DNA of 64,000 bases from Pseudomonadota bacterium (lineage in GTDB: Bacteria; Pseudomonadota; Alphaproteobacteria; Rhodobacterales; Rhodobacteraceae). The translations under genes and the position numbers were made by a program. The stretch covers positions 1 through 64,000 of the forward strand of contig JAJXZX010000010.1 in NCBI GenBank assembly GCA_021779835.1, given 5' to 3'. Position 1 is the stretch's first letter; every line of letters begins with the position of its first letter. The notes beneath the pieces are model-generated. The model was not told the origin of the DNA. It saw only the letters and a program-made list of their open reading frames with translations, and searched no databases. Shown one piece after another: positions 46,585-53,905 of this stretch.

Positions 46585-48654
46585 TCAGTCCGCCACCCCC
46601 ACCACCTGCCGCCGGAAGGGCAGCGCGTCGCCAATATCCGCGCTGTCCATCTCCTCGGCATAGCGCCGCCCGGCGTAGGTCGCCCAAGCGATCGGCGCCG
46701 GCGCCTCTGCATCGCCAATCACCCGGACCGAGCGTAGCCCCGCCTCGGCCCACTCCGCCTCGCGCGCGCGCAAATCCTGATACAGCCCGTCCTGCCCGAC
46801 CCGGCTCGTCACCATCACCACCGCGTCACAGTCCAGCACGCCCAGCCGCCCGGTATAGGTGCACTCCACCTCCACTCCGCCCGCCAACACCGCGCCAACC
46901 GCCCGGTTCAGGTGCAGCGTCACGCCCAGTTCCAACAGCCGCCGCTGGATCACCCCCTGCTCCAGCGTGTTGTCGCTCCACTCCGCCGCTTTCGCCGCGG
47001 GCGTGACAAACTCCACCGCACAGCCCCGCGCCACCAGCAGTTCCGCCAGAACCGAGGCCATGTAGTAGTGGTCGTCGTCATAGATCACCACGCGCCCACC
47101 CGAAGGCCCCGCCCCCGCCATCAGATCATCGGGTGAATAGACCGGCATCGTCGCATCCATCACGCCGGGTTCCAGATGATAGCGCGCCACCACGTCGCGC
47201 CGCCAAAGCGCGCCAGTCGCCACACAGACATGATCGACGCCAAAGGCCAGCACGTCCTCTGCCGTCAACCGGCTGTCAAAGAACACTTCGACATTCGGCA
47301 TCGGCGCGATTTGCCCCACCCGGTAATCCGCCACCCGGCCCCAGGCCGCCAACCCCGGCAAGCGGCGCTCTTGCGTCACGCGCCCGCCAAGACTGCGCCC
47401 GGCCTCGGCCAGCGTCACCGCATAGCCGCGCATCCCCAACACCCGCGCCGCCTCCAGCCCCGACGGGCCACCGCCGACAACAAGAACCGAGCCACTCTCC
47501 CCCTTCGCGCGCACGCGCTCCGGGTGCCAGCCCTTGCGCCACTCCTCCATGAACGCCGGGTTCTGCGTGCAGCGGCTGATGCCCTGCGTCATGTCGCCCG
47601 ACACGCAGATATTGCAGCCGATACATTCGCGAATATCCTCGATCCGCCCCTCGTCGATCTTGTTGGGCAGGAACGGATCGGCAATCGAGGGCCGCGCCGC
47701 CCCGATGAAATCCAACACCCCCGACCGGATCTGCCGCACCATCGCATCGGCCGAGGTAAAGCGCCCCACCCCCACCACCGGCTTCGGTGTCAGCGCCTTG
47801 ATCCCGGCAACCAGCGCCTCTTGCGCGCCCTCCTCAACGAACCGCGAGGTGCCAGAGCATTTCTCCCACGTCCCCTGCGCCAGATCCCAAAGATCGGGCA
47901 ACTCGGCATGGCTCGCGATGAACTCGCGCACCTCCTCGTTGGAAAACCCCTTTGGCCCCTCCTCATGCAAGGACAGCCGCAGCGAAATCGCCATCTCTCC
48001 CTTAGTCTCCTCGCGCCCCTCCTCGATCACCTCACGCAGAAACCGCGCCCGGTTTTCCAGCGAGCCGCCATATTCATCATCGCGCTGGTTGGTCGCCCGG
48101 CTCAGGAAATGCTGCAAAATGCCAAAACCATGCGCGCCATACAGGCAGACAATATCAAACCCCGCCTGTTGCGAGCGGCGAAAGGCGGCGCGATACCAAC
48201 GCCGCAGATCGCGGATATCCTGCCGGTCCATCGCGCGCGCCTGCACCGGGTCAGAGGTAAAGGTCAGGATAGGCCCCGCCGACACCGCCCGCGGCACCTC
48301 GCGCGTGTAAAGGTTAGGCCCGTTGATACCGGAGTAAGCCAGCTCAATCCCCGCCAGCGCACCATGCGATTTCATCGCCTCGGCCATCTTCGCCAAGGGC
48401 GGCACGTCGCGGTCATCCCACAGGCGCAACTCGATGAACGGCGTGATTTCCGAGGTGTGGTGAATCTCGACCTGCTCGGTAAAGATCACGCCCCAGCCGC
48501 CCTCGGCCTTGGTGCGCCGCATCTCCACCGCCGCCATCGGATCGCGATAACCCGCGCCATTGCAATGCGGCACCTGAAAGAACCGGTTCTTCGCAACCTT
48601 CGGGCCAATCCGCACTGGCTCAAACAACACATCATACCTTGGATCGCGCGCCAT
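46585..48654 (-). CDS. Trimethylamine-dehydrogenase-like iron-sulfur flavoprotein
   Basis: Enzyme of 689 residues with an N-terminal TIM barrel (FMN), a 4Fe-4S site and two C-terminal nucleotide-binding domains. It resembles trimethylamine dehydrogenase throughout: MARDPRYDVLFEPVRIGPK, PHCNGAG (C31, position of the TMADH cysteine that binds FMN covalently), YGGSLENRARF, RPSIADPFLPNKIDEGR, C344/C347/C350/C362 for the cluster and VLVVGGGPSGLEAARVLG. Two of the three aromatic residues that cage trimethylamine are replaced (Q61 and D354), while W256 is kept. It therefore probably oxidises another N-methyl amine. It is divergent from the Rieske oxygenase. Confidence 0.88.
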   Translation of the reverse strand: MARDPRYDVLFEPVRIGPKVAKNRFFQVPHCNGAGYRDPMAAVEMRRTKAEGGWGVIFTEQVEIHHTSEITPFIELRLWDDRDVPPLAKMAEAMKSHGALAGIELAYSGINGPNLYTREVPRAVSAGPILTFTSDPVQARAMDRQDIRDLRRWYRAAFRRSQQAGFDIVCLYGAHGFGILQHFLSRATNQRDDEYGGSLENRARFLREVIEEGREETKGEMAISLRLSLHEEGPKGFSNEEVREFIASHAELPDLWDLAQGTWEKCSGTSRFVEEGAQEALVAGIKALTPKPVVGVGRFTSADAMVRQIRSGVLDFIGAARPSIADPFLPNKIDEGRIEDIRECIGCNICVSGDMTQGISRCTQNPAFMEEWRKGWHPERVRAKGESGSVLVVGGGPSGLEAARVLGMRGYAVTLAEAGRSLGGRVTQERRLPGLAAWGRVADYRVGQIAPMPNVEVFFDSRLTAEDVLAFGVDHVCVATGALWRRDVVARYHLEPGVMDATMPVYSPDDLMAGAGPSGGRVVIYDDDHYYMASVLAELLVARGCAVEFVTPAAKAAEWSDNTLEQGVIQRRLLELGVTLHLNRAVGAVLAGGVEVECTYTGRLGVLDCDAVVMVTSRVGQDGLYQDLRAREAEWAEAGLRSVRVIGDAEAPAPIAWATYAGRRYAEEMDSADIGDALPFRRQVVGVAD

Positions 48655-48986
48655 ACCTGTTCTCCCTCTTCGCAAACCCATTGGGCCCAAAGCCCCCCCT
48701 GTGAGGCAAGAATGCTTTTCCTCGCCCGGGCAAAGCAAAAACCTTCACCAGACAAAGGAAATGATTTCTTTTTCCAAAGCCCCTTCCTGAGCATCCTGTG
48801 CCGAAGGGGCGACCGCGAACCGCCCTCGATCTCAGGGCAAAGGTGACAGCGGCGTCGTGTCGTGCTTCAATACCAACGATGCGGCGAACGGATCCCGGTG
48901 GCGCCGCGGGGGTTTCACACCCCCGCACCCCCGTGGAGTATTTTTGCCAAGAAGAAACCCGAAGCCCCCTCGCCATGGAGCCCGCG
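48655..48986. other. Divergent control region between the TMADH-like and Rieske genes
   Basis: No gene is supported in these 332 bp. The left part reads GGGAGAA just upstream of the TMADH-like start. The centre (48690-48790) contains AT-richer DNA with TGATTTCTTTTTCC and may hold promoters. Repeat copy D covers 48906-48955. Translations that extend the Rieske frame to 48798 cross this repeat and are not credible. Confidence 0.5.
48906..48955 (+). repeat. Dispersed intergenic repeat, copy D
   Basis: The 7-bp stem GCGGGGG (48906-48912) pairs with CCCCCGC (48920-48926), followed by ACCCCCGTGGAGTATTTTTGCCAAGAAGAA. The hairpin half is almost identical to copy C. Unlike the others it lies in front of a gene, 32 bp before the Rieske start, rather than behind one. 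Confidence 0.7.
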
Positions 48987-50123
48987 ATGACCACCCACGA
49001 TCTTAGCCTGACGCCGATCGAAGAGCTGCGCGCCAATGTGTCGGTGCCCTTCGCCCAAGCCCATGCGATGCCGAAGTCGGTCTATACCTCGCCCGAATTT
49101 CTGGCGCAGGAAATGCAGCACATCTTTGCACAAGACTGGCTTTGCGCCGGGCGCGCCGACGCGCTGCCCAATCCGGGTGATTATCTGACGATGCAGATCG
49201 CGGGCGAGCCGGTGATCGTGCTGCGCGACCGTGACGGCGAAATCCGTGCGATGTCCAACGTCTGCCGCCACCGCATGTCAACCCTGCTGGAGGGGCGCGG
49301 CAACACGCGCGCCATCGTCTGCCCCTACCACGCCTGGACCTATAACCTTGACGGCACCCTGCGCGGCGCCCCGGCGATGACGCTGAACGAGGGGTTCTGC
49401 AAAGACCAGATCGCGCTGCCAAAGGTGCGCTGTGTCGAATGGCTGGGCTGGATCATGGTGACGCTGAACCCCGAAGCGCCCCCGCCCGCCGAAGTGCTGC
49501 GCGACGTCGAGGATCTGGTCGGCTACCTGCATATGGAAAACTACGTTGAGGCCTTCCGCGAGGAATTCAACTGGGCGACCAACTGGAAGGTGCTGGCCGA
49601 GAATTTCATGGAAAGCTACCATCTGCCGGTCTGCCACGCGGGCACCATCGGCGGCACCGTCGATCTGCTCAAGATGACCTGCCCCGAGGGCCTGCCTGCC
49701 TTCAACTACCACTACATTATCAAGAATGACGCGCTTGACCTGACGCTTGCGCATCCCTCCAACACCACGCTGAAGGGGGATGAGCGGCGCACGACGTGGC
49801 TGTTGTCGATCTACCCCTCGCTGATGATTACCCTGACGCCGGGCTATTTCTGGTATCTCTGCCTGACGCCCGACGGCCCGGGCCGCGTCAACGTGCTGTT
49901 CGGCGGCGGCCTCGCCCCCGAATTCGCCGCCGACCCGAAATCAAAGGAACACTTCGACCGGCTCAAGGCGCTGCTCGATGACGTCAACGTCGAGGATAAA
50001 GGCTGCGTCGAGAAGGTCTACGCCGGCCTTTGCGCCGGCATGTCCACCCCCGGCCCGCTCAGCCATCTGGAGCGTCCCAATTTCGACTTCGCCCGCTACA
50101 TCGCGGGCCGCATCCCTTCGTAA
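48987..50123 (+). CDS. Rieske non-heme iron oxygenase, alpha subunit
   Basis: Oxygenase of 378 residues from the ATG at 48987; MEPAM from 48975 is an alternative. The Rieske [2Fe-2S] site is C93-R-H95 and C112-P-Y-H115. The mononuclear iron site has H212 and H217 (ESYHLPVCH). The residue that passes electrons between subunits is E209, where ring-hydroxylating dioxygenases have Asp. Glutamate there is known in enzymes acting on quaternary ammonium substrates such as carnitine. This favours N-demethylation or hydroxylation of such a compound, but aromatic substrates are not excluded. No reductase gene is nearby. RidA and DUF1028 genes follow closely. Confidence 0.88.
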   Translation: MTTHDLSLTPIEELRANVSVPFAQAHAMPKSVYTSPEFLAQEMQHIFAQDWLCAGRADALPNPGDYLTMQIAGEPVIVLRDRDGEIRAMSNVCRHRMSTLLEGRGNTRAIVCPYHAWTYNLDGTLRGAPAMTLNEGFCKDQIALPKVRCVEWLGWIMVTLNPEAPPPAEVLRDVEDLVGYLHMENYVEAFREEFNWATNWKVLAENFMESYHLPVCHAGTIGGTVDLLKMTCPEGLPAFNYHYIIKNDALDLTLAHPSNTTLKGDERRTTWLLSIYPSLMITLTPGYFWYLCLTPDGPGRVNVLFGGGLAPEFAADPKSKEHFDRLKALLDDVNVEDKGCVEKVYAGLCAGMSTPGPLSHLERPNFDFARYIAGRIPS

Positions 50124-50140
50124 CCCAACCCGGAACTCCA

Positions 50141-50554
50141 ATGACCCACACCCGTATCCGCCCGTTCAACACCAAAGACACCTACCCCGAGCAAAAGCTC
50201 GACAATGACCTTGCGCAGGCGGTTGTTGCGCGCGGCACCATGGTTTTTCTGCGCGGCCAGTGCCCGCAAGACCTCGACACCGCAAAGAATATCGACAGCC
50301 ACGATCCCGTCGCGCAGACCCATAAGGTGATGCAAAACATCAAGCAGCTGATCGAAGAATGCGGCGGCAAGATGGAACATCTGTGCAAGGTCGTGGTTTA
50401 CCTCACCGACGTGCGCCACCGCGAGGCGGTTTACCGCACCATGGGCGAATACATCAAAGGCGTTCACCCCGTCTCGACCGGCGTGACCGTAACCGCGCTC
50501 GCCCGCCCGGACTGGCTGGTGGAGATCGACGCGACCGCCGTGATCCCCGACTGA
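50141..50554 (+). CDS. RidA-family enamine/imine deaminase
   Basis: Protein of 137 residues in the YjgF/YER057c/UK114 family, trimeric enzymes that hydrolyse reactive enamines and imines to ketones and ammonia. It shows QAVVARGTMVFLRGQCPQDLDT, VMQNIKQLIEECGGKMEHLCKVVVYLTDVRHREAVY and the end VTVTALARPDWLVEIDATAVIPD. The arginine in ALARPDW matches the substrate-carboxylate-binding arginine of active RidA. Seventeen bases separate it from the Rieske gene and 28 from DUF1028, so all three are likely one transcript. The probable task is to process an unstable product of the pathway. Confidence 0.9.
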   Translation: MTHTRIRPFNTKDTYPEQKLDNDLAQAVVARGTMVFLRGQCPQDLDTAKNIDSHDPVAQTHKVMQNIKQLIEECGGKMEHLCKVVVYLTDVRHREAVYRTMGEYIKGVHPVSTGVTVTALARPDWLVEIDATAVIPD

Positions 50555-50582
50555 TCGCGGCGCCAGCAACAGGAGAAACGCC

Positions 50583-51254
50583 ATGACCTTTTCCCTCGTC
50601 GCCCGCTGCCAGGACACCGGGCAGTTCGGTGTCGCAATCGCGTCCTCCAGCCCCGCCGTCGCCGCGCGTTGCGCTTATGCGCAGGCCCATGTCGGCGCGG
50701 TGGCCAGCCAGAACGTCACCGATCCCCGCCTCGGGCCGCAAGCGCTGCGCCTGTTGGCCAATGGCGCCACGGCAGCAGAGGCCGCAGCGATCCTGACCCG
50801 CACCGCACCCTTTGCCGATTATCGTCAGGTGTTGATCGTCGATGTCCATGGCGGGGCCGCCTGCCATTCCGGCCAGAACGCGCTTGGCCTCTGGGCCGAG
50901 GCGCACGGCACCAATGTCGCGGCGGGGGGCAATATGCTGGCCGACGCCGCCATCCCGCAGGCGATGGTCGAGACGTTCATCGCCTCTGAAGGCGCGCTTG
51001 CCGACCGTCTGCTGAGCGCGATGCAGGCTGGCCTCGCACTGGGGGGCGAGGCCGGGCCGATTCACTCTGCCGGTCTGAAAATAGTGGCCGAACAGGACTG
51101 GCCCTATGTGGACCTGCGCTGCGATTGGGCCGACGACCCCCTCGCCCAGCTTGCCGCCGCGTGGCAGGTTTACCAGCCCCAGGCAGCGGCCTATGTCACC
51201 CGCGCGCTCGACCCGCGCGCGGCACCCAAGTATGGCGTTCCCGGCGACGAATAA
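50583..51254 (+). CDS. DUF1028 (Ntn-hydrolase-like) protein
   Basis: Protein of 223 residues. It starts MTFSLVARCQDTGQFGVAIASSSPAVAARCAYAQAHVGAVASQNVTDPRLGPQALRLL, the pattern of DUF1028, a family annotated as putative Ntn hydrolases with a nucleophile near the N terminus. Further matches are AAEAAAILTRTAPFADYRQVLIVDVHG and AGGNMLADAAIPQAMVETF. Biochemical function is not established. Co-occurrence with RidA and M20 deacylase genes suggests hydrolysis of an amide or cyclic intermediate. It is the last gene of the Rieske-RidA-DUF1028 run; GGAG lies upstream of the start. Confidence 0.88.
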   Translation: MTFSLVARCQDTGQFGVAIASSSPAVAARCAYAQAHVGAVASQNVTDPRLGPQALRLLANGATAAEAAAILTRTAPFADYRQVLIVDVHGGAACHSGQNALGLWAEAHGTNVAAGGNMLADAAIPQAMVETFIASEGALADRLLSAMQAGLALGGEAGPIHSAGLKIVAEQDWPYVDLRCDWADDPLAQLAAAWQVYQPQAAAYVTRALDPRAAPKYGVPGDE

Positions 51255-51464
51255 TCAGTTGAACGCGCAGCCGCCCTTGACGCCCAGCGCCTTGAACACC
51301 AACGCCGCCGGGCACCAGCCGGTGATTGCCGATTGCATCAGGTTGGCGGCGATGAACACGGTGAACCACACGAACAGCGGTGACACCCAAAGCGTCAGTG
51401 CAAGGCTCAACAGGATCATCACCCCGGCGAAAAACAAAACAGCGCGGTCAAGCGTCATTGGCAT
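51255..51464 (-). CDS. DUF2892 (YgaP-like) small membrane protein
   Basis: Membrane protein of 69 residues: MTLDRAVLFFAGVMILLSLALTLWVSPLFVWFTVFIAANLMQSAITGWCPAALVFKALGVKGGCAFN. Two helices separated by a short turn and the C-terminal ITGWCPAALVFKALG are the DUF2892 domain, also found fused to rhodanese in YgaP. The two cysteines (GWCP and GGC) are conserved in the family. It is transcribed opposite to DUF1028 and convergent with it. Function unknown, often linked to sulfur transfer. Confidence 0.85.
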   Translation of the reverse strand: MPMTLDRAVLFFAGVMILLSLALTLWVSPLFVWFTVFIAANLMQSAITGWCPAALVFKALGVKGGCAFN

Positions 51465-51618
51465 GGTCCTTTGCTAGCGGCGACCCGGCGTCGCCCTTAG
51501 CGATCCAGATAGCGTTTTGGCTAAACAAATTCAAGATAAAGAATATGATTGCCGCTGCACAATCGTATGCATGAAAAACATACGATTTACATACGCAAAC
51601 CATACGCCGTTTTGGCCC

Positions 51619-52773
51619 TCAGATCCCGACCTCCAGCCGGGTCAACAGCGCCGCCATCATCGCCTCACACCGCGCCATCTGCTCCACCGTCACGAACTCA
51701 TCCGGCTTGTGCCCCTGCGCCATTGAGCCCGGCCCGCAGATCACCGTCGGAATACCAAGCCGCTGCGAAAACAGCCCGCCTTCGGTGCCAAAAGCCACCT
51801 TCATCGTGCCATTCGCCCCGGTCAGCCCCTTGACGAAATTCACCACGCCCGCATCCGATGGCGTGCCCAAACCGGGGTAATCCCACAACCGTTCCACCAC
51901 GATTTCCGCCTCTGGAAATGTGCCGCGCAGAGGGGCGACAATCGCCTCCGCCGCCGCGCGCAACCGGGCGATCAGCACCTCGGGATCGTCCCCCGCAAGC
52001 GAGCGGATTTCAAAGTCCAGCACGCAGCGGTTCGGCACGATATTGACCTGCACGCCACCATTGAACTTGCCGACATGCAGCGTCGTATAGGGCACATCAT
52101 AGTCGCCATCGCGCAAGCCATGCTCTGCCACGTCAGCCTGTAACGCCCTGACCGCGTTCAGAAAATCCGCGCCAAGGTGCAGCGCGTTCAGCGCCATCGG
52201 CGCCAGCGCCGAATGCCCTTCGCGCCCGATGCAAGTCGCCCGCAGCGCCACCTTGCCCTTGTGCCCGGTGGCCACCTGCATCCCCGTCGGCTCGCCCACG
52301 ATGCACATCGCCGGCCGCACCGGCGCGCCTTCCAGCATCTCGATCAGGGACCGCACACCCAGGCAGCCGACCTCCTCATCATGGCTCAGCGCCAGATGCA
52401 GCGGCACCTTCAGATCGCGCCCTTTCGCCGCCAGCATGGCCGCAATGGCGCAGGCGACAAACCCCTTCATGTCGCAGGCCCCGCGCCCGTAATAGCGCCC
52501 GCCCTCCTCGGTCAGCGCAAAAGGCGGCTTGGTCCACGCCTGCCCCTCCACCGGCACCACATCGGTATGCCCCGACAGCATCACGCCGCCGATGCCCTCT
52601 GGCCCTACCGTCGCGTAAAGATTGGCTTTTTTGCCCGTTTCATCCGCGATCAGCACCGAGGCGATACCCGCCTCGGCCAGCAGGTCACGGACATAGTCCA
52701 TCAGGCCGATATTGGGCAGCGAGCTGACAGTCTCAAACGCAAGCAGGCGGTCGAGGATGGCGCGGGTGTTCAT
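51619..52773 (-). CDS. M20 deacylase of the acetylornithine deacetylase type (ArgE-like)
   Basis: Zinc amidohydrolase of 384 residues from the ATG at 52773 (GGAGAAAG upstream). All metal ligands are visible: SGHTDVVPVEGQAWTKPPF (H, D), YYGRGACDMKGFVAC (D), SHDEEVGCLG (Glu pair) and the C-terminal CGPGSMAQGHKPDEFV (H). The annotation acetylornithine deacetylase fits by motif, but no arginine genes are adjacent. The gene sits between the Rieske-RidA-DUF1028 unit and a divergent LysR regulator, so an N-acyl intermediate of that pathway is equally plausible. Direction is opposite to the Rieske unit. Confidence 0.9.
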   Translation of the reverse strand: MNTRAILDRLLAFETVSSLPNIGLMDYVRDLLAEAGIASVLIADETGKKANLYATVGPEGIGGVMLSGHTDVVPVEGQAWTKPPFALTEEGGRYYGRGACDMKGFVACAIAAMLAAKGRDLKVPLHLALSHDEEVGCLGVRSLIEMLEGAPVRPAMCIVGEPTGMQVATGHKGKVALRATCIGREGHSALAPMALNALHLGADFLNAVRALQADVAEHGLRDGDYDVPYTTLHVGKFNGGVQVNIVPNRCVLDFEIRSLAGDDPEVLIARLRAAAEAIVAPLRGTFPEAEIVVERLWDYPGLGTPSDAGVVNFVKGLTGANGTMKVAFGTEGGLFSQRLGIPTVICGPGSMAQGHKPDEFVTVEQMARCEAMMAALLTRLEVGI

Positions 52774-52900
52774 GGCTTTCTCCGGATTTGGTGCCGCCAC
52801 AAAACCCCAAAACGCGCGGCGACGGAACCCCCCTCAAGCAGCTTGACTATGCCGCCGCCCCCTGCGTCAACTCTCCCAAGTCCCAACTTGGAGCGTCGCG

Positions 52901-53830
52901 TTGCCCCTTCGTTTCACCCTGCGCCAACTGGAATATTTCATCGCGGTGGGCGAGGCCGGATCGGTCGCCCTCGCCGCCAAACGCGTCAACGTCTCGTCAC
53001 CCTCCATCTCCGCCGCCATTGCGCAACTGGAAACCGAATTCGGCCTACAGCTTTTCCTGCGCCGCCACGCCCACGCCCTCGCCCTCACCGCCGCCGGGCG
53101 GCAACTGATGGTCGAGGCCCGCCGCGCCCTCGCCGCCGCCGAGGCGCTGACCACCCTCGCCTCCGACATCGGCTCGGAAATCTCCGGCCCGCTGGCGATT
53201 GGCTGCCTCAAGACCTTCGCCCCCCTGATCCTGCCAGAGCTGCGCCACCAATTTGAGGTCGCCCACCCCGCCGCCCGCGTCACGCAATACGAGCTTGACC
53301 ACGCCGATATTCTCGAGGGCCTCCTGCGCGGAGAGATCGACATCGGCCTGACCTACGACCTCGCCGTGCCGGGCGACGTGGCCTTTCAACCGCTTGCCAC
53401 GCTGGACCCCTGGGTTATCGTCGCGCCCAGCCATCCCCTTGCAGGCAAACCAGAAATCGTGCCAGAGGATCTGCTGGACGAACCGATGGTTCTATTGGAT
53501 CTGCCCTATTCCGGCGATTATTTCCTCGGCCTGTTCGACCGCATCGGCACGGCCCCCGTAATTGCCGAACGCACCCGCGACATGGCCGTTCTGCGCAGCC
53601 TCGTCGCCAATGGCTACGGCTATTCCCTCATCAACACCCGCACGATTCAGGATCAGGCCCCCGATGGCAAACGTCTTGCCTTCGTGCCGCTGAAGGGCGG
53701 ATTGCGGCCGCTGAAACTCGGCCTCGCCACCGCGCGCGCCGAATTTCCCCGCACCATGACCACCGCTTTCGCCGAACATTGCCGCGCGATGATTGCGAAA
53801 AACGGGCTGCCCGGCTGCAAACCCGCCTGA
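52901..53830 (+). CDS. LysR-family regulator
   Basis: Transcription factor of 309 residues. The winged helix-turn-helix is FTLRQLEYFIAVGEAGSVALAAKRVNVSSPSISAAIAQLETEFGLQLFLRR. The effector domain follows from about residue 90 with ISGPLAIGCLKTFAPLILPELRHQFEVAHP and LVANGYGYSLINTR. The start is a TTG at 52901 with GGAG 8 bp upstream. It is divergent from the M20 deacylase (127 bp apart), the usual geometry for autoregulation and control of the neighbour. I infer that it responds to the substrate of the N-methyl-compound cluster. The effector is unknown. Confidence 0.92.
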   Translation: MPLRFTLRQLEYFIAVGEAGSVALAAKRVNVSSPSISAAIAQLETEFGLQLFLRRHAHALALTAAGRQLMVEARRALAAAEALTTLASDIGSEISGPLAIGCLKTFAPLILPELRHQFEVAHPAARVTQYELDHADILEGLLRGEIDIGLTYDLAVPGDVAFQPLATLDPWVIVAPSHPLAGKPEIVPEDLLDEPMVLLDLPYSGDYFLGLFDRIGTAPVIAERTRDMAVLRSLVANGYGYSLINTRTIQDQAPDGKRLAFVPLKGGLRPLKLGLATARAEFPRTMTTAFAEHCRAMIAKNGLPGCKPA

Positions 53831-53854
53831 CCTGCGGCATTTTCGGCACGCCCC

Positions 53855-53885
53855 TTGACCTTCCTGTCACTGGAACCCTTATGTG
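53855..53885 (+). promoter_or_regulatory. CueR-type copper-responsive promoter of copA
   Basis: A -35 element TTGACC (53855-53860) and a -10 element TATGTG (53880-53885) are separated by 19 bp, two more than the optimum. The spacer holds the dyad TTCC-N7-GGAA (53861-53875). Overlong spacers carrying such a dyad are the hallmark of MerR/CueR-controlled promoters, which the bound regulator twists into an active form. The leader to the copA ATG is only about 15 nt. Confidence 0.85.
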
Positions 53886-53905
53886 ATAGCGGGAAAGGAA
53901 CCGTC

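Noticed and set aside
47176-48846. 556-codon + strand frame across the TMADH-like gene
   Set aside because: It is antisense to an enzyme with intact flavin and iron-sulfur motifs. The translation is Arg/His/Pro-rich without domains.
48798-48986. N-terminal extension of the Rieske oxygenase to 48798
   Set aside because: It translates across the repeat hairpin; family proteins begin close to the ATG at 48987.
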